Part shown: one piece after another, positions 13,501 to 25,768 of the stretch
Layout of the letters: every line of letters starts with the position of its first letter
Numbering within the stretch: position 1 is the stretch's first letter
NCBI RefSeq assembly: GCF_019578655.1
Contig: NC_063258.1
Coordinates: forward strand, 4,385,283 to 4,449,282
Source: Ricinus communis
Lineage: Eukaryota > Streptophyta > Magnoliopsida > Malpighiales > Euphorbiaceae
Direction: 5' to 3'
DNA length: 64,000 nt
The notes under the pieces: model-generated
Databases searched by the model: none
Told to the model about the DNA's origin: nothing
What the model saw: only the letters and a program-made list of their open reading frames with translations
Position numbers and translations under genes: made by a program

Positions 13501-16500
13501 ACAAATTTGAATTTAGTGATTTAAGAGGGCATTAGTGAAAATTTCAGTTGCTACATGTGACTTCACCAGAAAATCTAAAATAATTATGAGACAACTCCCA
13601 AGGCGTTGCATAGTAATACGAAAGGTTAAGTACAATCCTGTCTTATGAAACTTTTATGTTTGTTTCATCGAAATAAATTATTATCAAGGTTGTTTAATTT
13701 TCAGTAGATGCATGCTATATGTTTTTCCCGAGGCTGATTTTCTGGAGATACTTCATGCTAAAACCTTGTATCTTGAAATCTTCAGTATGCTCAACACTGA
13801 CATTGGAATTCACTAATCTGTCGATTGTGGTTTGCTATGACAGATCAGTTCCCATAAAAGTCATGGAAGGCACCGAAATTACTCAGAGGGAAAGAGAAAA
13901 GAACGAAACCTAGACAGTGATGGTTCTTTCCATCATAATGGCAACTTCAAGCAAGTTGCAGATGCCAAATGTTCTTTTGGGGACCCGTCTCCTCAATCTT
14001 TTTCTTCTCCACATCCTCAACATCGTAAACCAGATTTAAGATCAGATTCTTTGGATTACATGCAGACAAATATTCCATATATGAATATAAACTATGGTCA
14101 TTCTTCAGATCAAACTTCAGTCTGTCCAAGTCAATCCGGGATAAAGTCTGAAAGCAATGGACTCCCTTCTCCTTCTCCAAAGGACTCTTCATTTGCATCA
14201 AATCAACTGCAGTCCATAGAGAGTTCTCATGGACCCTCATTAGACACTCCTGCTATAATAAATGAGAAGAGGGAGAGACTATATCTTTGCCAGGATTTGC
14301 AAGCCCAGTATGCAAGGAATTTTAAATGTGCAAATATTGCAAGTCCAACAGCACTTTATGATTCAGTTCAGAATCAAAACCGTCAATCTGATTATGAGGT
14401 TGAATGTCATAGTGAGATTGAGGAGGTCAGCATAAGGATTCCAGCAGAACTAGATTCAAATGCACAGGAGAGCTCCTGCATGAGCTCTGCATTAGATGAG
14501 ATCTCGCTAGAAGCAACTAGTTTTCGCCAACTTCAGCAAGTCATGGAACAGGTATAATATTTTATACAACTTGGAATATATATGCATAAAACTCATTCTC
14601 ATACCTATATGACATTCGATGAATCTATAAGCAAATTGAGTTTTATTCTTCTAAATGGGCTATTTGCTTTTAGCAGTCTCTTATTTAAAACTATGAAAAT
14701 AGCTCTACTCTTTAAGAAAACCTATATTATTGGCTGGCCTTGAATGTACGTATGAAGTCAATGAATTGTTTTTCTGTATGTTCGATATATTAATGGGCTT
14801 TGGTGGGGTGAATATTCTTGAATGCAGTTGGATATTAGGACAAAATTGTGCATAAGAGATAGTCTGTATCGTTTGGCTAGGAGTGCTGAACAAAGGCATA
14901 ACTGTGGGAATGCAAATGGTGGTAAGCAAGATGATAGAGACACAAGTGGCCAGTTGATCACTGAAGATACAAACAAGTATGCTCACCCCTGTTCCTTTTC
15001 TTTTCTTTTCTTTTCTTAGCCCTTTTTTCCAGAAGAAATGTTTGCATGTTTTCTGTTTAATTTTCTCCTTTTCTTCCTGAGGGTACTGATGCATCTGTTC
15101 GATTTTTTTATTGCTCGATGTAGTATTGATATAAATAAGCTGATTTGACATGGCTTTCATTTATTCTTTTTTTAAGTAGTCGCTTATCATGCCATCTGAA
15201 TGATGTCTAAAGTTTGCCTCTGAATATATCATTTCATTAATGCTGGTGGAAAACTGGCCATGGTTTTAAAGTGGCTTATCAGTTATGCCACAAATTTTGC
15301 GCATTCACTTATTAGAATTTAAATATGAAAAGAAAGTAATTTAATCTTTACTGCAGTGTTAATTCAATGCAGGCCAAACTATTGGAGAACCGAACTGGCT
15401 AATAATAAATAATATTAAGCAAGCTGAATTACCTAGAAAGCCATGATAGTCCATGTTATTTTATATTTTAAAAAACATTTACATCTGTCATTACTGTGGA
15501 ATCATATGTTTATATATCTACAAAATTTGAGTACTACTAGCATATACTTGAGGATAAAAGGAAATAATTGGTTAATAAGTCACAAATCCAAAGATATATC
15601 AGGTCTTACATATGTATACGAGAATATTTTTAGCAACATGATATTTGAGACGCGGCTAATTGATTGGACGGGATGACATTACAATCTAAATGGTTTTGCT
15701 ATTAGCAAAGAAATTATAGAAAAATTTCTTTGCTGAAGTCTAAGTTGTCTGGCGCTTAGTAGTGAATGAATATTACTTCCCAAAGTCTTAAGAAAAATAG
15801 CCTATATGATGTCGTTGAATTTCTTTATTACTTCTTTGTCCACTAGAGATATCCACAATGTGAACATGAAACACTGTTATAGTTTTGATCCAATGTTATA
15901 GATTCACATAGCATCTAATAATTTATTTTCTTGTCTTTTCTGTGTTTCATGGCTTCAAATTAACTACTTAAACTATGATGGGACAAGTGATCAGAAATGT
16001 GGAATAAGCATTATTTAGGTCCTCTATCATTGCCCACAAGAAAGTAACACCATATTTACAACTATTAGAACTTCATAACTTTACCACGAGTAAAGAGTTC
16101 TAGCAGGGTGAAACATAGACTTTGGGTAGGGGGTGTTTGGATAGGAAAATTAATTGGAAAGGGCTTGTGGGGAAGGGTCTGCAGGGGCAAATTACCCTGA
16201 GCATGTGATCTCACTGCCTTCACACTGAATCTGCCTTTGCATTCAGTAGTCATGTTCGTAATTATTACGTAAATTGCTGGATGTTTGTTCAATCTGGAAA
16301 TACATTTCATCTAATCCATAGGTGAATTCTAAACTGTCTAGCATATTAATTGCTATCAGGCAGGCTGATTTGTGAACTTATAATGATAAGCCAGCTCACC
16401 CACTCGAAATCACATCTGATTGGATTATTGTTTTCAAGACCTTTTCTACCTTTCAAGCATTATTACAGACTATGATCCAAGATCGCATAAGAATAATGAG

Positions 16501-17203
16501 GTAGGCGATAAGGCTTTCCTCTTATTACCCCTCCACAAGCAATTTGGCGGACAGTCTAACATAGTAGATAGAAGAATACTTGAGTGATCTTTTTGATTTT
16601 TAGTAATTATTATCTTTAGGTAATGCTCTTGGTTCCTGTATTCTTAATATCTATGCTGTGTCCCATATCATGTACCTCAACTTGAGCCCAAGGACATGCG
16701 CTTGAGCTGATATGGCATACCGTGTATGTTAATCGAATTCGAATTGCCCTGGCGTCATTTTGCATTTCACTCTTGCCTCAAGGTTTTGGTAGTTAGTTTT
16801 GTTTGTTAGTTTCAACCCCATTTGTCTAGAATACTCTTCTCTATCTCTCTAATTTTTATGTTTGCTCTTATTCAGGGGCACTGGATTCCTTGATATTGAA
16901 ACTGATACAAATCCCATAGATCGATCTATAGCACACCTCTTGTTTCATAGGCCCTCAGACCCATCTCTGATACCTCTTAATGACGCACTATCTCTGAAGT
17001 CTCACACCATGGTAAGCTTTTATTTTTTCGTGTACTCATATATCTTTCAATTGCTTTTTCGTATTGTAAGCTCAATGGAAGTGAACTGACAGGTTCATGG
17101 GTCCATAACTAGTCCACCTGTGATTTCCAAGGATCAGATTTGCCAGGAAGAATCTGCCAGTGGTGCAGATAAAACCTTATTAATGAGTGGCAACAATCAA
17201 TGA
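7272..17203 (+). CDS. LNK1: LNK1-type transcriptional coactivator of the circadian clock
   Basis: Coding exons join(7272..7295, 11138..11718, 12323..12674, 13844..14551, 14828..14976, 16876..17011, 17093..17203); all junctions are GT..AG with consistent phase, 2,061 nt, 686 aa. The first exon codes only eight residues (MSDLCMYE). The N-terminal tail LEDNVWDEFSESDDHIVPH (9-27) is the LNK signature. An IGNFEDVD block and CDSTFGLESL follow near 193-213. Residues 563-579 are CIRDSLYRLARSAEQRH and about 610-631 read LDIETDTNPIDRSIAHLLFH, the C-terminal region that binds REVEILLE MYB factors. LNK1/LNK2 lack DNA-binding domains and help RVE8/RVE4 activate evening genes in the nucleus. I call LNK1 rather than LNK2 because of the MSDL-type start; the paralogue cannot be fully excluded. 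Arabidopsis LNK1 is somewhat shorter. The acidic, Ser/Asn-rich middle looks disordered. Confidence 0.9.
8590..9990 (-). mobile_element. LTR-retroelement remnant in LNK1 intron 1
   Basis: On the - strand, purine-rich AGGGAGTAA (8940-8932) is followed directly by TGTTATGGTTC (from 8931), the usual polypurine-tract/LTR-start arrangement. The translation leading into it has the ED..L..GGS-like C-terminal flavour of gypsy polyproteins. The LTR would run from 8931 down towards about 8600. No intact domain or second LTR was found, so family and limits are uncertain. Confidence 0.35.
10469..10513. repeat. (AT)n microsatellite in LNK1 intron 1
   Basis: An uninterrupted AT dinucleotide run of about 44 bases lies between a Gly/Ile-rich flank and a T-rich tract. 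It generates spurious Ile-Tyr reading frames on both strands. Confidence 0.95.
13385..13650. mobile_element. Possible MITE fragment in LNK1 intron 3
   Basis: The stretch starts with GTTGTTAAAGGCATGTTTAGGCGCAAG-type sequence and ends near CCCAAGGCGTTGCATAG. The AGGCGC / GCGCC words match those of the better preserved element at 22907-23446. Inverted ends are poor, so this is a weak call. Confidence 0.25.
14977..16875. other. LNK1 intron 5, no recognised content
   Basis: This 1.9-kb intron is T/A-rich with a TTTTC-repeat stretch just after the donor (about 14996-15016). It includes a stretch near 16130-16200 beginning GGGGGTGTTTGGAT, a word common at ends of hAT-type MITEs, but I could not find a matching opposite end. 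Confidence 0.4.
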
Positions 17204-18240
17204 CTATATATTAACATCCGCTCACTCATTGTAGAATATGTTAATTTTTGGATTACTGTACATCGTGTATAATAACTTAAATGAGGTTTCCAACGTAGAT
17301 GCCTGTTCAATTCTATGTTTGGATTTCCTCATTTTTTTAGATGTCTCGTCGATGTTTACCCTTGTAAAGGTTATCATGATCGTCCACTCTTCTACTTAAT
17401 TGCCATATTTCAAGAGATTTTTTCTTATTGCTTTCATTATGTCGATTGCTCAGGTAAATCAATGGTGTTGGAATTTATCCTAATTGTGCACGTTTTGTTA
17501 TGCCAACTAGCTTGGGACCAAGGTTTGATGTAATTGAGTCGGAGCATAAATTTATGGATGCCACATGATCATGTCCAATTCCTTCCTTAGATTGGTAAAA
17601 TCAGAGATCATTTACTGCATTAAACAAAGCTTAAAAAACCGTTCCATGTCTGTTCATTGTGTAATGTGAACTTGCATCTTATTCTAATTTTATGTTGTGT
17701 ATATTTGGTAAACAGTTAGTTGCTACATGTACCGGCATTCAATGTTCATGCTGATTTAAAAATTTGTTATTGGCTTGTGTCTGGAATGAGAGAAAGAGAG
17801 GGAAAGTGAGATAGAGAGAGAAGAAGAATAGAGTATTAAAAGGAACATGGATTTGTTGGCATAGTCTAGCCATTAATTATACATCAGTGTTTCTTAACTA
17901 TGGTAATCTAAGCAAATCAGTTACAACTTTTATTTGTTGCATCACAATTCAGTAATCTCTTGCTAGCCAACATGTGTGTTTGTATGGTAACTGGGTCTGA
18001 TGAGCATTTTCCTATTAATTTGTAATAGCCATGGTTTTCTAGTGTGTTGAAACTAGTGACATTGAGGGATCAAAGATTGAATATTTTCTTGTTGGGATCT
18101 CCGCGTTTAGTTAGTGTTGCTGTCTTTTTTTGTTAATTTTATACTTGGATTGTTTTTACTGCATCTCCGACAGTGGTTTCAGACAGAACTGTTTCAGGAC
18201 CTTATGAATCAAGTTCGCACGCCGCTTTAAATGGGCGAAC

Positions 18241-18328
18241 AGCTCACTCTTGGAACATATTACAGTCCCAGGTGGCGAAAGGCCAGCTCACTCTTGGAAC
18301 ATATTACAGTCCCAGGTGGCGAAAGGCC
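18241..18328. repeat. 44-bp tandem duplication
   Basis: AGCTCACTCTTGGAACATAT and the following 24 bases occur at 18241-18284 and again without gap at 18285-18328. The copies look identical, so the duplication is young. Confidence 0.93.
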
Positions 18329-18582
18329 CATATCGAAGTGGCAAACCTTATGTCAGATGTGAGCTTTTGAGGAAGATCAAAAAAATAAGTAATTTTTATC
18401 CATCGAGTGATGGCACTAAGCCGACTTTCACCTCTGCTAGACAGGTTGTAATCAAGCTCCCTTCCGCTTTTGCAGTCGAGGGCCAAGAGTCTTGCAATCA
18501 AGCTTCCTTCTGATTTTGCACTCGAAGGTCAGTCTTGATCTAAGCAGAAAACCTTTGCACCCCTTCATTACTTTTTGAGGTG

Positions 18583-18654
18583 CTATGCAACGTGGAAATT
18601 GTCTATTTGGTGATTTACCTATGCAACGTGGAAATTGTCTATTTGGTGATTTAC
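18583..18654. repeat. 36-bp tandem duplication
   Basis: CTATGCAACGTGGAAATTGT plus 16 bases appears at 18583-18618 and again at 18619-18654, directly adjacent and without visible differences. Confidence 0.93.
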
Positions 18655-19253
18655 GATAACATATACCTTGATTTAATTGTTTGAAAATTATTCAGGGAAG
18701 CTATAATTTTAATGTGTTCAAGTGTGGAATTGCATAAAATATAAAGGACCAATCTGTAATATCTTATAAATCATATTAGACTATTAACATTCAGTTCAAA
18801 ATTTTAGAACAAAAATATCAATTGTAAAATGTTTGATACTGGTTTTGAATAAGGAACAGAGATGCTTTTTCCAAGCCAAGCTTGAAGGGGCCCTAATATT
18901 TTCATCTGCCTACTTTTGTCATTTATCTAATGATTTCAATTGGCTTTTGAAGACCAATATCCTGTCTCCACCCTCCAGGGTTATAAACAGGTTGAAATCA
19001 TGTTGGACATGGAACCATACTTGCCACAGGATCCTTTGCTCTGGATCCTAAGGTCAAACAAACAAAAAACAAGAATATAAAAACAATGGACACCACCATA
19101 AATTATCGGAAAAAAAAGTACACATTCTCTGGTGTACATAATTATGCTACATGGTTGCTGACTACTGCATTTAATCGATTACACATTTTCCCTCACTGGT
19201 ATAAAACAAAACAGTTTGCCCAACAAGAGAAAAGAATTCCTCTCTTAGTTCTG

Positions 19254-22200
19254 CTAGTCAAACTGCTGCCTTAAATGCATCTCCGTCTCGCTTTTCCAAG
19301 TAGCATGAGATGACTGGCCCTTCATTCTTTTACTCTTTTCCTTATCCTTTATCATAGACCCCTTTTTCTTCAGATCTTTGTTTGTATCATTAGGTGGCCG
19401 ATCACCGCAAACTGGGCAGACCATTCCACGAGCGCTGGAGTAGGTCTTGGGTATCCCACATTGCAAGCACATCCTATAAACAGACAGGAAAAATTAAATA
19501 AGTTGATGAGAATTAAGAGGCAATGCATAAACAGGAGAGCAGGTTAGACATTTAGAATAACTAAACTGAAAGCAAGTTGCTTTTACCTTCAACACCTTAT
19601 TCAAAACCTAGCAAAAATGCCAGTTTATGACAAGATGTCTAAATCATTAGGCTTTATCCTTAGCACCAGTTAACAGGGAAAAGGAAGAGATTATTAACCC
19701 CAATAGGTAGAGACATTCTCAGGAAAAACAAAATAATGTACCTCAGTAGCTCTGCAGCATCTTCTGCATTTGGATTGGCTACTGTTGGTACACGCTTTCC
19801 TCCTTCCTGTGTTGTGCTAGGAACTGATTTAATCAGAGGTTGGTCTTTAGCCTCGATATCGCTTCGCACCCGCTCATGAATTCCAACAAGTTGAGGTTTG
19901 GCCTCTACTACCACACCTATGGAGAAATATGCATACAATAGTTTATACCTTCTGGCTAATGGAATATACAGACAATATATTAGATAATATAGGGCCGATG
20001 AAGGAGATAAAGTGCAGAATACTGCTTCCTGTCAAACTGCCTAGTATAGCAAAATAGTCTTATTATAATCTGCACCTCAAGTAGTACGTAGTTTCTGTGC
20101 TTAGCATTTTGTAAAAAGAAATTACTAAAGGAACGAAGACAAAAGAAAAGAACATGGATGATAAGTAAGGTATCTTAACTTAAAAAGGATAGAAGTACCG
20201 AAGATGTTGAACTTGCCCAACCCACAATTCTTATTAACACTTAAACCCTAAACCCTAAATTCTTATTAACACTTAAAAGGACTCCTCAGAATGTCCCTGA
20301 AGTATACGCATGTAAAGAAGCCAATAATACCACCCTATCCCATAGCAGATTGAAATATAAAACCTGATTTTGAAAAGTATAATCACTGTTTAAAATTCAA
20401 ACCACCTATGCCAATTCAGAGTGTAAAAGTAGATGAGAATAAGACCTTTCTCCTTGCCAAACAAGAGCTTCTAAACACATTCACTTCATCAACAGAGACC
20501 AGAAAATGATCTTCTGAGAGACAAATAAGGTGTTATGGAATGTTATTGGAAAAACTAATTTCAAGAATTCAACTACAAAGTCCTTATATCTAGCCTTAGC
20601 TAACAAACAACTGAAACAAATGCAAAGAGCAAGCAGTGAAAATAACTCCCACCTTCTCTGTTATTAACATTCCGAAAGAAGTGAAGGTCCTGGAAGAAGG
20701 AATTATTTAAGAGCTATAATGTGAAGATTCCCTTCTTCAAAAGCCCTTTTAAGGAATCAAAAATTACTAGAAAGCCCCTCCTATTTTTTGCACGATAAAC
20801 GCATAGTACACTATTTATGAAACAGAAATAAAAACCCACTACTATTGATGCATGATTTTAAGAATGCGACTCAAGAACCCTAGTGAAATCAATTTTCAGA
20901 GACTATAACTAGTAAACTCTTAAAGCTGAGGACACGCTCACTTATGCATTCCTTTTTGAGGTTATCGATATTATTAATCACCCTTTCTTATAGTGAGGTG
21001 GATAGTGCGTGAATGGCAGTTCTCTGACGAGGGAATCAATCCTGTCGAAAGAAACTAAGATGAGGTAAAAAAATTATGTAGTATTGTAATTCAAGGATAA
21101 ACAGGTTGTGCTTTTAACAAACTGTAAAATTAGACGACATAATTTGAGTGGGAACTCAACATCTTGAAAAGAGATGCTATTAAATACTCCCTTCCATTTC
21201 ATGAGGAAATCAAGAGAAATGGAGGGAAATAGGTTTGATGAGACTCAAATTTTCAAGATGAAAAATATGAATCATTTAGAAAAGATGTGATAGTAAAAGC
21301 AAATGGAATTTCCTTCATTCTAAATAACATATTCAAACAATAGAAATGAAATTCCATCATTTATTTTCTTTTCCCTCTACTCTCTCTAATTTTCCTTTCT
21401 TTTCCCTTGTACAATTAGTGCACCAAATATAGTGCAAGTGTTTTCTAAGAGAACTTCAAAGGACTTATTGGTAATTATTCTTATACAAGCTAAGGCAATA
21501 TAGTAGTTGAAAAAGATTGATGCAGTGCCGTATTATTCCAATTGAAAAGGACATAGGGACATGATAATAGAGCATAAATACTCTACATGTAACTAATGAG
21601 GGACTAATGATAACCGAGAGACTTAATAAGGTTGATTAATTCATGATAACCGAGAGATTTAATAAGGTTGCTTAATTCATGACAACCGAATAACCAAGCA
21701 AGCTGTGTGATTCATGATGCATGAGCCACTGAAGAATCTGTGTGTTCTATGATACTTGTCTTTAAGAATTCAAATAAGACAGGGAAAGGTACCAAGAATA
21801 AAGAGATCATCTCCGAACAATCAGTTATAAAATTCGCTTAGGGTTGGGAATCATGTCCAATAAGTCAATACAATCAAACTTGGACAAGGAGAAACAAAAA
21901 GGCCTATACAAAGGGTAAGGCACAGAGATCTCCACGTATGCCAAAAAACAATTCTATTTCTATCAATCTCTCCAACCTATTTTTAACTTTGTTATCAGAG
22001 TGCATGGCTATACACGAATAATTAGTGCTCCTCTAATCGTTTCTTCTGATCAGTAGATAACGTGGACTCAAATTATTCAACTCTAATACCCTCCTGATCG
22101 GGGACCAATTATCGATACGTATAAGACCAAGACAAATATTAAGCAAGTATAATATTACTGGCATGAGTCTAGAAATTCTCTAAGTTTGTTTTTAGACTTG

Positions 22201-25200
22201 AATGCTCCACTATCAACATTTGTAATATAATACTTCTTCACTATTTTGGCAATATGACTTCTAGCAAAAATCCAAAAAAGCAGCATGCCATAGCTACAAA
22301 AAGATACATCATGCTAAATCTCCTGCCATGCTGGCTATTAGAGAAAAAGAGATATGAAACCACAGTTTTGACCAGAGCCTATCATACAAAGAAGTAGTAG
22401 AAATATATCTTTTCCCTTTCCATCAACCAAGATCAATGCAATTAAAAGAAACATGGTTTAATATAGAAAATGTCTTCATTTAATAGGTTAAAAGTGAGGA
22501 AGAAAGAGAGATTTTTCTGCAAACTTGCTTGTGGAAAAGAAAGTTTCAAGAGTCTATACTCTTTAATCCAAGACAATTCATAAATCTCACTAAAAGAAAA
22601 AAAAAATCACCAAAAGCACAGAAGAAAAATAATAACAAACTAAGCAGATACAGGTGGTTTCAAGGCAACACAGTTATTCACTAATCAACCACATATCACC
22701 ATTTCCTACTTCCACAGCAACGCAATCAATGTAACTGATTGCAGGAAATTAAGAACAACAGTAAAATAATTATATCACTGACAATAGTCATAAGAATCAA
22801 AATAGGAAATTTCAAAGTCAATGAAGACCAAATTCACAGTCTCCATAATCTAAAAATTCCTAAAAGCTAGGTGTACTAGATGACGCAATGTAAGCCGTAC
22901 TCAGTGTAGTTAAAAGCGAAAGGCACACTCAAGGCAATATGCCCTCCTATCGCCTTGAAGTGCAAAGAGCAAAAAAAGGGCTCGCCTGAACGAGGCTAGG
23001 TGCAAAGTCCTAAAAAGAAATTAACTAAAGAAATATGTGCCAAAGAGCATAAATATTTAGCAAACATAAATCCAGTGATAATCAAAGCTTGTAATAAATC
23101 ACCTCACATGAGGACATACTTGTTCCAGCTGATTATAGAGAGTAGAGACAAAACATGGAGACAAAAAAAGAATAAAATAGAAAGACCGCCAGCTGTTTAA
23201 GTGTTTTCCTATTTTATATTAACCTAGGCTTAAAAAGACTATTTTACCCAAGTTAGTGTTACCCTAAATTACCTAATAAAACCAGAGTTTTCACCTAATT
23301 ACTTAAACTTAAAAAAAGAACAAAATCACAAAACTCTTGCTTCGTTGAAGAAGCGCAAAAAATATTATATGGAGCAATGGGCTATTTCAGTGCTTCGCCT
23401 GGGCGCTTAGGCACACCAAGTGAGCTCTTTTGACCATACTTTAGTTCTTAAATTCTAACAAGAAGGGGAAAGAGACAAGATGTCTTATGCCCAGCCTTCA
23501 AAAGGAAACTTCCTTTCTAGCAATAACTAAATAGATGGCATTACTGGACCTTCCCTACAATAAAGAATTTACTTTCCTTGCACTGTTGTGATTTAGCTTG
23601 AACCGGAAACTCTTTGTAAGGTAAACAAAGATCTTCTATCTTCAGATTACCTAATACCAATGCTTTTCAGTGATTCAAATATGAAAATGTAGAAGCAATC
23701 ATGAAAGTTCATTATGAACCTTAACTGAATGCAAGTAAACCAAGAATCATGAATTTATTCAAAAGCTGCAACTGAACTGAATCAAGAAACTATGAAGTTT
23801 ATTTACAAACCAAAACTGAGTTCAATTACACCTCAGCCTATGATCTTTTTCTTGCTTTCTTAATAAATGTAAATATAATTAAACAGAGTTCCCATATATC
23901 ATAATGCAGTCATAATATCCTATTAAGAGGGACAAAGAGTTAAACAAATCTCCTAATATTTTCCATGTTGTTCTGTAATTCTCTATCAAATCTCCTAATA
24001 TTTTCCATGTTGTTCTGTAATTCTCTATCTTTTCTATTGCATTAGAAGAATTAAAGATTTTGAAGGATTTGAAAAGCCAGAGAGTATTCAATAATAATTT
24101 TTATAGACTATAAAAATTAGAGATTATTAAATATTGACTTTTAAAGACTTGAAAAAAGTCAATGAACATCAAGGAGTATTCAAATACACTGTTGTAAAGT
24201 TTATATAAGTAAATCGGTATTCAGAAGTCATTAACTTTTATAAACTATAAACTTTTGTATATCTTAGATGACTTTCTATGTGGTGGTATAAATATAAAAA
24301 GTCACAAATTTTTTTCACTTTCCATCAAGATTTCAATGGACTTTTACTTAGGTATGGAAGATGTCGACTGAACAGAGAAGGAAAAAAGAAAGTGATTCTG
24401 AAGAGCAACATTAACAATCTGGTATTTCACCTATTATTATTACAAATACTGGCTGCTAATTATGTGATTTTATCATATTACTTTAGTATTTTTCTTGAAT
24501 CTTTTGGGACTTTTAATTATTAATTGTCTAAGGTCAGTTCTGTATAAATATTTAAATTATGCCCAATTTGGGGAATTGAGAGAGACAAAACCATAGATAA
24601 TTTAACACAAAACTTTCATGTCCGTTTCACATAGTAAACAATTATATTACAATCTATAGTGCCAAAAGTAAACCCTTATTTTACATGTAAATAGTTGGAG
24701 GGGCATCATTACTTGGCTACCCAATTCGAATTAACAGCTTATTTCATTAATCATTAACGTAAAAGAATAAATAATTCTTTTCAAGAACGACTTTTTCTTT
24801 TTTGTATGAGACTTATTTTACTATCTTGTAATTAATTGCACATTTGTGAGCTCCTACTTTTATTTATTATTTTAAGAATTTACTCTTTTTTATGAGAAGG
24901 AATTTACTTTTATTATATGGGAAATTTAGATTTATTCAATCAAAATAAGTATTAGAAATCAATGGAAGTCTATCAATGTCTAAGTTCTCCAAATAAAATC
25001 TCTAAAAGTTGTTCATAAATTTATGAACTCTACATAATTCATTAAAAATTCATGAAATGTACAAAAGTCATTTACTTAAAAGAAGTCTATAAAAATCTTT
25101 TCCAATACACCCTCTATGTTAGTCTAGCTGGAGCAGGAAATTTACCGGCAGGTAAGTCTTTCTTGTCCCTGCGCTTCCTCCAACGGCCACCATGCCTCCC

Positions 25201-25768
25201 TGTCTGATTCTCAGCATCTTTTACAGAACTCTGTAGTTCTTCAACACTATTGTTAAGAAAATTTGGTGGTCCTGAAATCTCCAAAACCCACATCAAAAAT
25301 GCCAAAATTAGTCCACAAATTCTGATTAAAACCCTACTCCATGAATTAATCAATCAAAGCCCAATAGAGAGAGGGAAAAAAGAGGAAATGCCAAAACTAG
25401 TATTTTTTTGCTCAACACCCAAAACAAATAATACTAAAAGAATCAGACTTTAGACCCTAGTTTTAAATTCCATTAATTAACCAATCAAACCCCAATAGAA
25501 AGAAAAGAAAAAAGAGCAAAGTAAGAATGATTACTTCAGAGAACGCGTCCAATGCAGAGGGAAGACCAGAGGATGATACATTAGAGGGTGCGGATTGGTC
25601 CAACACTGATTTATAAGAAAGTGTACGACCACCGGCAGCAGCGGCGGAGGCAGGATGATGGCTGTCGTAATCGTCGTCTTCGTCAGAGGATAAACTGTAA
25701 TCTTGCTGTTGGTGCTGTTCTTCTTCTTCGTCTGCTGAAGAATATGACTGGATGAGTGATAAGCTCAT
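19254..25768 (-). CDS. Unrecognised conserved-looking protein with C-terminal CxxC..CxxC zinc-ribbon motif
   Basis: Coding exons complement(join(19254..19473, 19742..19916, 25146..25278, 25535..25768)); phases agree at every junction, total 762 nt, 253 aa. I do not recognise the family. The N-terminus is Ser/Glu/Gln/Asp-rich (runs such as DEEEEQHQQQ and SSDEDDDYD) then alanine/glycine-rich, probably disordered. Residues near 79-88 read ISGPPNFLNN. A basic stretch RWRKRRDKK could act in nuclear localisation. Exon 4 carries C183-x2-C186 and C200-x2-C203 (CLQCGIP..VCPVCGDRPP), consistent with one bound zinc, followed by a Lys-rich segment and the end HLRQQFD. The exon 2 acceptor (TTTGGAG|ATTTC) was chosen over TTTCAG two codons later because only it keeps the frame. 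Intron 2 is 5.2 kb. Transcript data would settle the exon set. Confidence 0.75.
20227..20277. repeat. Telomere-like repeat between 19-bp direct repeats
   Basis: ATTCTTATTAACACTTAAA occurs at 20227-20245 and 20259-20277. Between them is CCCTAAACCCTAA, which with the preceding AAA gives AAACCCTAAACCCTAA, the plant telomere unit. It can be read as a 32-bp tandem duplication or as telomeric DNA captured with a target duplication. Confidence 0.85.
21607..21690. repeat. 36-bp tandem repeat, about 2.4 copies
   Basis: ATGATAACCGAGAGA starts at 21607 and 21643, and the variant ATGACAACCGA at 21679, each 36 bases apart, with the TTAATAAGGTTG..TTAATTC core shared by the first two. Confidence 0.85.
22907..23446. 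mobile_element. MITE-like element with imperfect inverted ends
   Basis: The left end contains AAAAGCGAAAGGCACACTCA; the reverse complement of the right end contains AAAAGAGCTCACTTGGTGTG followed by CCTAAGCGCC. Both share the A-run, a GGC/GGTG block and GCGCC words. No coding capacity. The ends are degenerate and a target duplication was not clear, so superfamily is open. Confidence 0.4.
23945..24028. repeat. 42-bp tandem duplication
   Basis: CAAATCTCCTAATATTTTCC and the next 22 bases occur at 23945-23986 and again at 23987-24028, adjacent and apparently identical. Confidence 0.93.

Larger units (their letters stand above)
17204..19253. other. Convergent intergenic region between LNK1 and the zinc-ribbon gene
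   Basis: This contains the 3' UTRs of the two convergent genes and about 1.5 kb of low-complexity DNA. Two exact short tandem duplications lie here (listed separately). A GC-richer stretch at 18160-18540 has open frames on both strands but no recognisable domain. Confidence 0.5.
19917..25145. other. 5.2-kb intron 2 of the zinc-ribbon gene
   Basis: No coding domain or RNA gene was seen. It holds a telomere-like block, two short tandem duplications and a MITE-like element (each listed separately), embedded in AT-rich DNA. Confidence 0.55.

Noticed and set aside
14705..15160. 151-codon - strand frame
   Set aside because: It lies opposite LNK1 exon 5 and its introns; low-complexity Lys/Gln and no domain.
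7272..17203. Calling the clock gene LNK2
   Set aside because: Both paralogues share the C-terminal motifs; the MSDL-type N-terminus and layout fit LNK1 better as I know the family, though a tree would decide.
18173..18513. Open frames in the GC-richer spacer
   Set aside because: They are extended by the 44-bp duplication and show no recognisable domain.
25114..25353. 79-codon frame as a stand-alone gene
   Set aside because: Its middle is exon 2 of the zinc-ribbon gene; both ends are intron sequence.
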